Assembly: GCA_021820465.1 (NCBI GenBank)
Contig: JAKADP010000010.1
Span: 2,723 to 46,490, forward strand
DNA: 43,768 nt
Origin: Bacillota bacterium
GTDB lineage: Bacteria; Bacillota; Sulfobacillia; Sulfobacillales; JAIMBI01
Reading direction: 5' to 3'
The notes beneath the pieces were generated by a model. That model did no database searches. It worked only from the letters and a program-made list of their open reading frames with translations, and was not told where the DNA came from. Below are positions 24,864-32,888 of the stretch, piece after piece (position 1 is the first letter of the stretch; each line of letters starts with the position of its first letter). Position numbers and translations under genes: made by a program.

Positions 24864-26174
24864 ATGGCCGACGGCAACTCGGAGGCGCAGCGTTCTAAAC
24901 ATAGCGGGGCCATCCCATTGGATGCCGTAGATTGGGCGGCGAACCGCCGCCGCCTGCTGGCGGCGCTGCCGGACGACGGGTTGGTGATTCTGTTTTCGGG
25001 GGCGCCGGTGGCCAAGTCTGCGGACGAAGACTATCCGTATGCGCCCAACCGCAATTTTCTCTACGTGACCGGGTTGGACCGACCCAACCAGGTGGTGGTG
25101 CTGTCGCGGCCGAGCGGCATGGTGGGATCCGAAGTGGCGTTCATCGAGCCCATCGACCCCCATGCGGAAACGTGGACCGGCAAAATGATGACGGTGGACG
25201 AGGCGCGCCGCGTGTCGGGCATCGACGACGTGCGCACCGAACCGCACTGGCGGTCATACGTGAACCGGCTGGTGTCCAGTGGCCGGTGGCCGACGGTGTA
25301 CCTCGACTTGGAGCGCCGAGCTTGGGGCGAGCCTGCCTCCGAGTCGCTCAGGTTTGCGCACGAGCTGGCCGAGAAGCACCCTGGCCAGCCCATCGCCAAC
25401 GTGTACCCGGCGCTGGCGGAGTTGCGGCGGATCAAGTCCGCAGCCGAAATTTCCCGGGTGCGTGGGGCCGTGGCTCATACGCGCCGGGGCTTGGACGCCA
25501 TCCTGCACCATCTTCGGCCGGGGTCGTTTGAGTATGAGCTCAATGGCCACTTTACCGGCGCGCTCCTCCGCGGCGGGGTGAATATCGCGTACAGCTCCAT
25601 AGTCGCCACCGGTGTCAACGCGACCGTCATGCACTATGTGACTCTGCGAGACCCCGTGGGGGCCGACGATGCCGTGCTGGTGGACGCGGCGGCGGAATTT
25701 GGCTACTACAAAGCCGACATTACCCGCACATTCCCGGCGTCCGGGCGGTTTACCGCGGAGCAGGCGGCCCTGTACGACGTGGTGTGGGACGCCAGTCAGG
25801 AGACGACGGCCGCGATCAAGCCGGGTGTCCCGCATGCCGAGCTGAACCGCATCACGCGCCGCGTGCTGGCTCGTGGCATGAAGGCGCTTGGGCACATGCG
25901 CGATGAGTCGGAGCTGGATCAGTATTACTTCTACAACGTGAGTCACTACCTGGGCCTCGACACCCACGACGTGGGCGAGTACCGAGAGCTCGAGCCCAAT
26001 ATGGTGCTCACGGTGGAGCCCGGGCTGTACCTCAAGCACCGCGGCGTGGGCATCCGCATCGAAGACGACGTCGCGGTGACCGCGTCGGGGGCGGACGTGC
26101 TGTCCGCCCACATTCCAAGCGACCGGCGCGGTGTGGAGGACTGGCTTGCGGCCTGCCAGGCGACCCCTCGATGA
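24864..26174 (+). CDS. Xaa-Pro aminopeptidase (M24B, aminopeptidase P)
   Basis: This 436-residue pita-bread metallopeptidase has an N-terminal AMP_N domain (DGLVILFSGAPVAKSADEDYPYAPNRNFLYVTGL split around the turn) and a C-terminal M24 domain. The five metal ligands are visible in order: Asp in LVDAAAEFGYY, Asp in KADITRTFP, His in HYLGLDTHDVG, Glu in VLTVEPGLY and Glu in GIRIEDDVAV. It removes N-terminal residues preceding proline. The ATG at 24864 (MADGNSEAQ) has GGGGAG 7 nt upstream; the ORF-track start at 24843 has none. The stop overlaps the start of the GH127 gene (ATGA), so the two are coupled although their chemistry is unrelated. Confidence 0.95.
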   Translation: MADGNSEAQRSKHSGAIPLDAVDWAANRRRLLAALPDDGLVILFSGAPVAKSADEDYPYAPNRNFLYVTGLDRPNQVVVLSRPSGMVGSEVAFIEPIDPHAETWTGKMMTVDEARRVSGIDDVRTEPHWRSYVNRLVSSGRWPTVYLDLERRAWGEPASESLRFAHELAEKHPGQPIANVYPALAELRRIKSAAEISRVRGAVAHTRRGLDAILHHLRPGSFEYELNGHFTGALLRGGVNIAYSSIVATGVNATVMHYVTLRDPVGADDAVLVDAAAEFGYYKADITRTFPASGRFTAEQAALYDVVWDASQETTAAIKPGVPHAELNRITRRVLARGMKALGHMRDESELDQYYFYNVSHYLGLDTHDVGEYRELEPNMVLTVEPGLYLKHRGVGIRIEDDVAVTASGADVLSAHIPSDRRGVEDWLAACQATPR

Positions 26175-27967
26175 GCGGGGCAAACCTCTCGGCGGTTCCG
26201 GTGGCCCAGGTGGCGGTGCGGGACGGATTTTGGGCGGATCGCCAGCAAGTGTACCGCGAGGTGACGCTGCCGCACTGCCTGGCGGAGCTCGAGTCCACCG
26301 GCCGCCTGGCGAACTTCCGCCGAGCCGCCGGCCAGGAGCCAGGGGGTTTTCAAGGCCGCTACGGCTTTGACGACTCGGATGTGTACAAAGTGCTGGAAGG
26401 CATCGCCTATGTGCTGATGACGGGGCCATCGCCCGCGCTGGCCGCGCGCGCGGACGAGATGTTTCGGCTCATTGCCGCGGCGCAGGAGCCGGATGGCTAT
26501 CTCTTTACGCGCAGCACCCTATCGCCGGAGCGCACGCGGTGGAGCGACATGAACAGCCACGAGATGTACACCGGCGGCCATTTCATCGAGGCGGCCGTCG
26601 CGTACCATCAAGCCACCGGCAGTGCGGTGGCTCTCGACACCGCCCGCCGGCTTGCAGACCACTATCGCACGGAGTTTGGGCCGGGCCGCCGCCACTGGGT
26701 GGATGGCCATGAAGAAGTCGGACTGGCGCTCATGCGCCTGGCCGACGAAACCGGAGACGAGGGCTACGCCGACTTTGCCCAATGGCACCTCGAAGAGCGC
26801 GGGCGCGGGCACGGCCGGGGCGCCGTCTGGGACGACCCGGCCTTTGGCGCCGCGTATTCGCAGGACCGGATTCCGGTGGCGGATCTCCGCGCGGCGGAGG
26901 GGCACGCGGTCCGGCTGATGTATCTGCTGTCGGGCATGACGGATGCAGCGGTGCGTGGCCACGAGGCGTATGCCCCGGCCCTCCGGGCGTTGTGGGACAA
27001 CGTCGTGCAGCACCACCTGTATGTGACCGGCGGCATTGGCGCGGCGGGAGGAATCGAGGGCTTTGGCGCGCCGGATGCGCTGCCCAACCGCGAGGCCTAC
27101 TGCGAAACGTGTGCGGCCATTGCGCTGGTGCTGTGGGCTGACCGCATGAACCGCTGGACGGGCGACGCATCGGCGGCGGACGTGATCGAGCAAGTGCTGT
27201 ACAACGGTCTCTTGGCCGGGTGGTCCCAATCGGGGGACCGATTTTTCTACGACAATCCGCTCGCATCGGATGGCAGCCATCGGCGGCAGCCGTGGTTTGG
27301 GTGCGCGTGCTGCCCGAGCAACCTGGCCCGGTTCCTGCCCAGTGTCGGGCGCTACGTGTACGCGATAGGCGGTGACACGGTGTACGTCAACCAGTTCATC
27401 AGTTCAGACGCGCGGCTGGCCGTCGGCGGGCAGCCGGTGCACGTGGCGCAGCGGACAGGGTTTCCCTGGGCCGGCCGCGTTACCCTGCAGCTGGCTGGTG
27501 ACAACCTCGCTCACGTGCAGCTCGCGATTCGCAAGCCGGCGTGGGCGGCGAGTGCCACCGTGACGGTGAACGGGGCGCCGGTGCCCGTCCGCTGGGCGCG
27601 GGGCTATCTGGTGTGCGAGCGGGTGTGGCAGACGGGAGACGAGGTGGCCGTGGAGTTTCCGCTGCCCGCGCGCCGAGTGCATGCGTCCCCCGCCGTCGTG
27701 GCGAATCGCGGCTCAGTGGCGCTGGCGCGCGGTCCCTTGGTGTATGCGGTGGAAGGGGCGGACAATCCCGGCGGCGTCGAGCACGCCGCCTGCCCGCCCA
27801 GCGCGCTGCTGCTGGCAGACCCGCTGGCGGAAGTGGCAGGCCTCGGGCCCACCGTGCGCGTCCGCGCCATAGGACCGAATGCGGAGGCCGCTCTCACCGC
27901 GATCCCCTATTTCCTGTGGGCCAACCGCGACCCGGGTCCGATGCGGGTATGGCTTCCCGAGCTGTGA
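26171..27967 (+). CDS. GH127 family glycosidase (beta-L-arabinofuranosidase type, DUF1680)
   Basis: This 598-residue protein matches the GH127 (formerly DUF1680) family, known from HypBA1 to release L-arabinofuranose through a zinc-cysteine nucleophile. The zinc site can be read: Glu312 and Cys314 in AYCETCAAIA, Cys380 and Cys381 in GCACCPSNLARFLPS. Other family stretches are NSHEMYTGGHFIEAAVAYHQATG and HHLYVTGGIGA. The (alpha/alpha)6 barrel occupies roughly residues 1-400, followed by beta-sandwich domains. No signal peptide, so it acts on imported oligosaccharides. ATG within the aminopeptidase stop (ATGA). It fits, with the GH2 enzyme and glucose-dehydrogenase cluster, a plant-sugar diet; the exact substrate is inference. 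Confidence 0.92.
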   Translation: MSGANLSAVPVAQVAVRDGFWADRQQVYREVTLPHCLAELESTGRLANFRRAAGQEPGGFQGRYGFDDSDVYKVLEGIAYVLMTGPSPALAARADEMFRLIAAAQEPDGYLFTRSTLSPERTRWSDMNSHEMYTGGHFIEAAVAYHQATGSAVALDTARRLADHYRTEFGPGRRHWVDGHEEVGLALMRLADETGDEGYADFAQWHLEERGRGHGRGAVWDDPAFGAAYSQDRIPVADLRAAEGHAVRLMYLLSGMTDAAVRGHEAYAPALRALWDNVVQHHLYVTGGIGAAGGIEGFGAPDALPNREAYCETCAAIALVLWADRMNRWTGDASAADVIEQVLYNGLLAGWSQSGDRFFYDNPLASDGSHRRQPWFGCACCPSNLARFLPSVGRYVYAIGGDTVYVNQFISSDARLAVGGQPVHVAQRTGFPWAGRVTLQLAGDNLAHVQLAIRKPAWAASATVTVNGAPVPVRWARGYLVCERVWQTGDEVAVEFPLPARRVHASPAVVANRGSVALARGPLVYAVEGADNPGGVEHAACPPSALLLADPLAEVAGLGPTVRVRAIGPNAEAALTAIPYFLWANRDPGPMRVWLPEL

Positions 27968-27969
27968 GG

Positions 27970-28018
27970 AGAGGTAGAGGGCCGCAGGGGGATGACCCCC
28001 CGGCGGCTCTCTACCTCT
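27970..28018. terminator. Bidirectional terminator hairpin
   Basis: AGAGGTAGAG (27970-27979) pairs with CTCTACCTCT (28009-28018), with inner GCCGC/GCGGC and GGGG/CCCC pairs, then TTAATTA on the plus side. It separates the GH127 gene (+) from the convergent small membrane protein (-) and contains the latter's TAG stop. Confidence 0.72.
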
Positions 28019-28229
28019 TAATTAGCAGCCGACCGACCAGCGCCAGAATGATGGCGCCAATGACCGCGGCATAAATGCTCCCGTATTTGGAGGCCAGTTC
28101 CATCAAACCGCCCGCAAAGCTCCCAACGAGGGCCAGCAAGACAATGATAGGCATTCCCCGGCGCCGCCCTTGGCCAAAGAGATAGCCCACCACGATCCCG
28201 ATAACCGCAAATGCAATATAGTGAAGCAC
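28011..28229 (-). CDS. Small membrane protein, GlsB/YeaQ/YmgE-like
   Basis: This 72-residue protein has three hydrophobic segments: LHYIAFAVIGIVVGYLFG, MPIIVLLALVGSFAGGLM and IYAAVIGAIILALVGRLL. Length and glycine-rich helices resemble the GlsB/YeaQ/YmgE (transglycosylase-associated) family, small membrane proteins often linked to stress. The assignment rests on layout only. It is hidden in the ORF track as the end of a 319-residue frame. The true start is GTG at 28229, with AAAGGGGA 6 nt upstream. It is a monocistronic gene flanked by the shared terminator. Confidence 0.75.
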   Translation of the reverse strand: MLHYIAFAVIGIVVGYLFGQGRRRGMPIIVLLALVGSFAGGLMELASKYGSIYAAVIGAIILALVGRLLIKR

Positions 28230-28703
28230 TTGATGTCCCCTTTCGACCTGCTGGCCTTCGCGGCGGCGCTCAAAAGTCCTACCGCCCATGGGACCGTGTT
28301 CGGAGTCGTGGTGTGAAGTGGCGGTCGTCCGCCAGGTTCCTGAGTCTACAGCGTATCCGACCCGGATGGGGCACGTCAAGGCGCGGCCGCACGACGGGGC
28401 GGGCATGCCACGGGTCCCGGCGGGCGCGAAGGCGCCGCCGTCGCGTCCCGGGCGTGATCCCCGTGCCCGCCTGACCCCTGTTCCATCGGCCCGGGGGGAC
28501 GGCCATGGCAGCGCCTGGCGTGTGCTGCCTCCGCCCCAGTGCGCGACCCCTGGTGCGGCCAAGTGCCCCGCCAGACGGTCCGTGCGCTTTTCTCGCGGGC
28601 CGCCGGATGCGTTAGCATCAGGGAGAGGACGACGCGAGAGGGTGAGGCGGCGCCTTGGCCTCGTGGGACGAGGGCCCACGGGATTGTTAGGAGGTGGCAC
28701 GCG
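28230..28703. other. Divergent intergenic region, no gene recognised
   Basis: These 474 bp lie between the small membrane protein (-) and the DsrE-like gene (+). Frames on both strands are Arg/Pro/Gly-rich with no motif. TAGCAT at 28613-28618 could be a -10 for the DsrE gene, but the matching -35 position reads TTCTCG, which is weak. No further structure seen. Confidence 0.5.
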
Positions 28704-29063
28704 ATGGCCGAGCGGCTGTTGATCAATCTCACACGGGGACCGGACGACGCGGACCGCGCCACGGTGGCGTTTGTGATGGCCAACGCGGCCCTGACGCTGG
28801 ATAAGGCGGTGGTGGTGCTGCTGGCCACCGAAGGGGTGCGGGTGGCCGACCCGCGTGTGCTGGATTCGGTGGCGGAGGCCGGGTTTCTGCCGCTCCGGGA
28901 GCTGTGGGACAGTTTTCTGGAGGCCGGCGGCGAGGTGTGGGCCTGCACGCCGTGTGTGAAAAAGCGCCACTTAGAGTCGGTGATCCCCGCCGCCGTCAAG
29001 CCAGTGGGCGCGGTGGCGGCGCTGTCATGGGCCATGGAGGACGGGATCACCCTGTCTTTCTGA
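28704..29063 (+). CDS. DsrE/DsrF-like (TusD-fold) family protein
   Basis: This 119-residue DsrE-fold protein has an N-terminal strand-loop LLINLTRGPDDADRATVAFVMANAAL, a hydrophobic strand KAVVVLLATEGVRVAD, and a conserved cysteine loop GEVWACTPCVKKRHLES. Relatives carry sulfur as persulfide during sulfur oxidation or tRNA thiolation. Two cysteines (WACTPC) are available here, but no dsrEFH or tus partners are near, so the role is open. The ATG at 28704 has AGGAGGTGG upstream; the ORF-track start at 28539 is too early. It leads a co-directional run that continues with EamA (110 bp later) and the sugar dehydrogenase. Confidence 0.85.
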   Translation: MAERLLINLTRGPDDADRATVAFVMANAALTLDKAVVVLLATEGVRVADPRVLDSVAEAGFLPLRELWDSFLEAGGEVWACTPCVKKRHLESVIPAAVKPVGAVAALSWAMEDGITLSF

Positions 29064-29172
29064 TCCGACCGGCGGAGACCGTTTGATACACTGCAGAGAG
29101 GCTGGTGGAGCGGGCGTCCTGCGCGCAGGAGGGTGGCGTGGCCCAGCCGGACGCAGGGCGAGGAGGTGCCGG

Positions 29173-30117
29173 ATGGGGCTGGCGAGCGCTCTGCCCGAGG
29201 CACGTCCGGGCCTCGGGCGGTGGCCGCCGACGGTCAACCGGGCGCTCGGGTACGCTGCCGTGCTGTCGGCGACGGTGCTGTGGGGTTATGCCAACGTCGT
29301 CATGCGGCAGGTAGAGGGCACGGTCACGCCGGGCGTGCTGATGTGGCTCCGCTTTCTCCTTCCGCTTCTGGCGGTGGCGCCTGTCCTGATCCGGGTGCGC
29401 GGCGCAGGCCCCTGGTTTTTCGGGACCGTGGGGGCGGGGGCGGTGCTGGGGTTGGCGACGTATGCCCAAGCCGCCGCCCTGAAAACCATTCCCGTGGACC
29501 AGATGGCGTTTGTGAGCGCGCTGTTCGTGGTGTTTACGCCGCTCACAATCTCCATCGGCGCCCGTCGGTGGCCATCGTGGCGGCTGGCGGCGGCCACCGT
29601 GCTGAGCCTCGTGGGTGTCGCACTGCTCATGGGCGGACTGGGCGGGGGGATCCGCGTGGGGACGTGGCTCGCGCTGGCCAGTGCCGTCGCCCTCACGGCG
29701 CAGATCCTGACGCTGTCGCGCCTGACGGTCAGGGCGACCCCGCTCGAGATCACGGCGGCGGAGAGTCTCGGCGCGGTGGTGGCCCTGTCGGGGGTGCTGG
29801 CGATTCACGCCGGCTCGCGCCTCGCCGTGCTCAGTCACGCGCTGGCGTGGCCCGCGGCGGTGTGGGCGGGCGTCCTCTACCTGGCGCTTGCGGGCGGTCT
29901 CTTGGCTTTTGTGCTCCAGGCATGGGGCCAGCGGCACGTGCCGGCGATGGCCGCAGCCCTGGCGTTTAACACGGAGGCGGTGTGGTCCGCCCTGTTGGCA
30001 TGGATGGTCTTGGCCGAAGTGCTGTCGGCCTGGCAAATGGCCGGCGCGGCGCTGACGGTGGGCACGCTGTCGGCGGCGGTCCTCCTGGGATCGCCGCGGG
30101 CCAGTCCGACCGCATGA
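29173..30117 (+). CDS. EamA/DMT-superfamily permease
   Basis: This 314-residue membrane transporter has ten predicted segments in two EamA repeats: NRALGYAAVLSATVLWGYANVV, AVLGLATYAQAAALKTIPVDQMAFVSALFVVFTP (split over two helices), VGTWLALASAVALTAQILTLSRLT and ALAFNTEAVWSALLAWMVLAEVL. The final motif, with an acidic residue in the ninth helix region, is typical of DMT exporters. The start MGLASALPEA at 29173 follows AGGAGG by 6 nt. It lies 46 bp ahead of the glucose-dehydrogenase-like gene on the same strand and may move a substrate or product of that pathway, which is inference. It is distinct in sequence from the other EamA protein at 13207. Confidence 0.92.
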   Translation: MGLASALPEARPGLGRWPPTVNRALGYAAVLSATVLWGYANVVMRQVEGTVTPGVLMWLRFLLPLLAVAPVLIRVRGAGPWFFGTVGAGAVLGLATYAQAAALKTIPVDQMAFVSALFVVFTPLTISIGARRWPSWRLAAATVLSLVGVALLMGGLGGGIRVGTWLALASAVALTAQILTLSRLTVRATPLEITAAESLGAVVALSGVLAIHAGSRLAVLSHALAWPAAVWAGVLYLALAGGLLAFVLQAWGQRHVPAMAAALAFNTEAVWSALLAWMVLAEVLSAWQMAGAALTVGTLSAAVLLGSPRASPTA

Positions 30118-30163
30118 CGGGGCTGGCGAAGCTCATCACGAGAACTAGAAGAGAGGGATAGTT

Positions 30164-31270
30164 ATGGCAGGCGCGAGCGACGAGGTTTCTGCGATTCTGA
30201 TCACGCCCGGCAAGGCCGGGAGCGCGCAGCTGGGGGCGGTGGCGCGCGAACCGCTGGCGGCGGGCGCCGTTCGCCTGGCCGTGGAGGCGGTGGGCGTGTG
30301 CGGCACCGACGCCGAGATTTGCGAGGGGCTGTATGGTCAGGCGCCCGCGGGGCAAGCCCAGCTGGTGCTGGGGCACGAGGCGCTGGCCCGGGTCACCGAG
30401 GTGGGGGCGGGAGTGGAGGGCCTCTCCGTTGGCCAGTGGGTCGTGCCGATTGTGCGGCGGCCGTGCCAGCCGCCCTGCGCCGCGTGCAGCCAGGGTCGGT
30501 GGGACGAGTGCCTCACGGGAGGGTACCAGGAACACGGCATCAAGGGACTTCATGGCTTTATGCGGCAGGACCTTGTGGTGGCGGCGGATGCCGTCGTCCC
30601 CATTCCGGCGGCCCTGGCCGACGTGGGGATGCTGACAGAGCCGCTGACCATTGTGGAGAAGGCGGTCGAGCGCGGCTTGGCCCTGCATCGGCAGGGCGCT
30701 GGCGAGCCGCGGCGCGCGCTGGTGACCGGGGCGGGTCCGGTGGGCCTGCTGGGTGCGCTGCTGCTGGTGTGCCGCGGGCTGGATGTATATGTGGTGGACC
30801 GCCGCCCCGCCAACTCGCCCAAGGCGAAGCTCGTGGCGTCGGTAGGGGCCCACTACATCGATGACAGCACCACGCCGCTGGAGCAAGCGGCCCCGGTGGG
30901 AGGCTTTGACCTGGCGCTGGAAGCCACCGGCTATGCCCCGCTGTTATTTCGGGCGCTGAACGCGCTGGGGGTCAATGGGGTTTTGGTGCTCACGGGCGTG
31001 ACGGGCGGCCACCACGCGCTCAGCGTGGACGTAAATCTCATGAACACCACCATGGTCCTCGAGAACCAGGCCATGATCGGGTCGGTGAACGCCGCGCGGC
31101 GGCACTACCAGCAGGCCGTGCAGGATCTGTCGGCCTTTGTGACGCGGTTTGGGGCGGCCGTGCCCGCGCTCATCACCGAGCGCGTGCCGCTCAGTGGGTT
31201 TGCGCAAGCCTTCAACAAGGCGCCCGATGCCATCAAGTCGGTGGTCATGGTGGGAGAGGGCGCCCACTGA
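30164..31270 (+). CDS. Zinc-dependent medium-chain dehydrogenase, glucose 1-dehydrogenase-like
   Basis: This 368-residue MDR enzyme is built like the glucose 1-dehydrogenases of Sulfolobus and Thermoplasma, which oxidise glucose or galactose to the lactone with NAD(P). Catalytic zinc residues lie in EAVGVCGTDAEI (Cys) and VLGHEALARV (His-Glu). The structural-zinc lobe is RPCQPPCAACSQGRWDEC, four Cys. GGYQEHGIKGLHGFMRQ is specific to the glucose-dehydrogenase branch. The cofactor site is VTGAGPVGLLGALLL, followed by VYVVDRRP. Start ATG at 30164 with AGAGGG upstream. It overlaps the HAD gene by one base (TGATG). A role at the head of a non-phosphorylative Entner-Doudoroff route is possible, but no dehydratase or aldolase is near. 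Confidence 0.9.
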   Translation: MAGASDEVSAILITPGKAGSAQLGAVAREPLAAGAVRLAVEAVGVCGTDAEICEGLYGQAPAGQAQLVLGHEALARVTEVGAGVEGLSVGQWVVPIVRRPCQPPCAACSQGRWDECLTGGYQEHGIKGLHGFMRQDLVVAADAVVPIPAALADVGMLTEPLTIVEKAVERGLALHRQGAGEPRRALVTGAGPVGLLGALLLVCRGLDVYVVDRRPANSPKAKLVASVGAHYIDDSTTPLEQAAPVGGFDLALEATGYAPLLFRALNALGVNGVLVLTGVTGGHHALSVDVNLMNTTMVLENQAMIGSVNAARRHYQQAVQDLSAFVTRFGAAVPALITERVPLSGFAQAFNKAPDAIKSVVMVGEGAH

Positions 31271-32073
31271 TGTCGCAAGGCGCGCCTCCCCCCGTGGTGG
31301 TGGATGGCCGGAGGGTCCGCGGCATGCTGGTGGACTTGGACGGCACGCTGGTAAACACCGTGGCGCCGCCGATGAACCGGACGGCTTGGCTGGCGGCCGT
31401 CACCGCTCTCCGGGCGCCCCTGGCGGAGCGGACGCGCATGGCGCCTCCGGAGGTCGCTCAGCTCCTGCAAGACACGGCCACGGTGTTTTGGGCCGATGCG
31501 GAGCGGCATCGATGGGGGCGGCTGCATCCCGTGCTCCAGCGCGAGCGCGTGGTGCGCGAGGCGCTCTGCACGCTGGGGATTCATGACCCCGAGCTGGTGC
31601 GCGCGCTAGCCGCCGCCTATGCCGCCGACAAGCACCGCCAGTTCCATCTCTTTGCCGGCGCCCTCCCGGCTCTGGCTCGCCTGTGCGCCCTGGGATTGAC
31701 GCTGGTGCTGGTCACCAACGGTGAAGGGGTGTCACAGCGCGAAAAGATTGAGCGATTTGATCTCGCGCGGTGGTTTGCGGCGATTCTCATCGAGGGGGAG
31801 CAGGGTGTGGGCAAGCCCGACCCCGAGATGTACCGGCGTGCGCTCATCGCGGGCCATCTGGACCCCGATGCCACCATCATGGTGGGCGACAACGTCGAGT
31901 GGGAAGTGTGGGCGCCAAGCCGCCTGGGCATGCGGACGGTCTGGGTCCGCTCCCCGCATGCGGGCGCACGCCTCGGCCTCGGCCCCGCGCCGTGGCGCGT
32001 GGTGGGGGCCTTCGCCGACGTGCCGGGGCTTCTAGAGGGGCGGGAGCCCGGCTGCCTGCCGTGCGCCCCGTGA
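31270..32073 (+). CDS. HAD-superfamily phosphatase (phosphoglycolate phosphatase-like)
   Basis: This 267-residue HAD hydrolase shows all four motifs: LVDLDGTLVNT (nucleophile Asp), VLVTNGEG (Ser/Thr position as Thr), GVGKPDPEMY (Lys) and IMVGDNVEWEV (acidic pair region). A helical cap lies between motifs I and II (about residues 30-130). It should dephosphorylate a small metabolite; the substrate is not evident. Coupled to the dehydrogenase (one-base overlap) and to the next gene (4-bp overlap), so it belongs to this operon. The last residues (REPGCLPCAP) contain two Cys with no assigned role. Confidence 0.92.
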   Translation: MSQGAPPPVVVDGRRVRGMLVDLDGTLVNTVAPPMNRTAWLAAVTALRAPLAERTRMAPPEVAQLLQDTATVFWADAERHRWGRLHPVLQRERVVREALCTLGIHDPELVRALAAAYAADKHRQFHLFAGALPALARLCALGLTLVLVTNGEGVSQREKIERFDLARWFAAILIEGEQGVGKPDPEMYRRALIAGHLDPDATIMVGDNVEWEVWAPSRLGMRTVWVRSPHAGARLGLGPAPWRVVGAFADVPGLLEGREPGCLPCAP

Positions 32074-32876
32074 GCGCCGGGCCCACGCGGCACCTTGACC
32101 GGGAGGGGGGCCGCATCGCCTACGACGTCCGGGGTGAGGGGCTGCCCGTCATCCTGGTGCCCGGAGCGGGAGACGTGCGCTCGCACCACACGGCGCTGGC
32201 CGATTTGCTGGCCGCGCGGGGCTTTTGCGCCGTGCGGGCGGATCTGCGCGGACATGGCGACAGTGATGGGAGCTTCGCGACCTATGACCTGCCGTCGGTG
32301 GCCCACGACCTGCTGGCCTTGGTCGACGTCGTGGGGGGCCGGGCGGCGCTGGTGGCGCAGGGTGTCGCGGCCGGCGCCGCCGTCCTGGCGGCGGCAGAGC
32401 ACAGCGGGCAGGTGGCCGGGCTCGTCTTGGTGTCTCCGCGGCTCCGGCCCGCCCGCGTGGGTCTGGCGGACCGCACACTGGGAGCCGCCGCCCAGTGGCG
32501 GCCGTGGGGGCCGGCGCTGTGGGTGTCGTATTACCGATCCCTGTACCCGGGGCGGCCCCCGGACCACTTGAAGGAGCACAGCCGCGACATTCGGCTGGCG
32601 CTGGGGCGGCCGGGGCACTGGCATGCCGCCGTGGCGCTGACCCACACCAGCGTGGGTCCAGCGGCGGCGGCGATGGCCCACGTGAGCACGCGGGTGCTGG
32701 TGGTGGTGGGGGCCAGGGACAGAGAGCTCCGGGACGCCGCGGCTGAGGGGACCTGGGCCGCCCAAGCGCTGCGGGGGCGCCGCCAAGTCGTGGCCAATGC
32801 CGGGCACTACCCGTCGGCGGAGTACCCCGAGGTCGTGGGGCCCGAGGTGGTGCGCTTCCTGTCCAAGCTGCGGTGA
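32070..32876 (+). CDS. Alpha/beta-hydrolase-fold protein lacking the nucleophile serine
   Basis: The real gene starts at the GTG at 32070, overlapping the HAD stop (GTGA), giving 268 residues; the ORF-track version at 31770 reads through the HAD gene. Fold landmarks: YDVRGEGLPVILVPG, RADLRGHGDSDGSFATYDL, RVLVVVGARDREL (acid) and VVANAGHYPSAEYPEVV (His). The nucleophile elbow, normally G-H-S-x-G-G, reads ALVAQGVAAGAAV, so glycine stands where serine is expected. It is therefore unlikely to be an ordinary serine hydrolase; it may be a cofactor-free enzyme of another kind or a binding protein. Its stop is 12 bp from the convergent RPH-like gene. Confidence 0.85.
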   Translation: MSAGPTRHLDREGGRIAYDVRGEGLPVILVPGAGDVRSHHTALADLLAARGFCAVRADLRGHGDSDGSFATYDLPSVAHDLLALVDVVGGRAALVAQGVAAGAAVLAAAEHSGQVAGLVLVSPRLRPARVGLADRTLGAAAQWRPWGPALWVSYYRSLYPGRPPDHLKEHSRDIRLALGRPGHWHAAVALTHTSVGPAAAAMAHVSTRVLVVVGARDRELRDAAAEGTWAAQALRGRRQVVANAGHYPSAEYPEVVGPEVVRFLSKLR

Positions 32877-32888
32877 GCTTCTGGCTCC

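Noticed and set aside
25254-26429. 391-residue minus-strand ORF
   Set aside because: Antisense to aminopeptidase P and GH127, both with intact catalytic residues.
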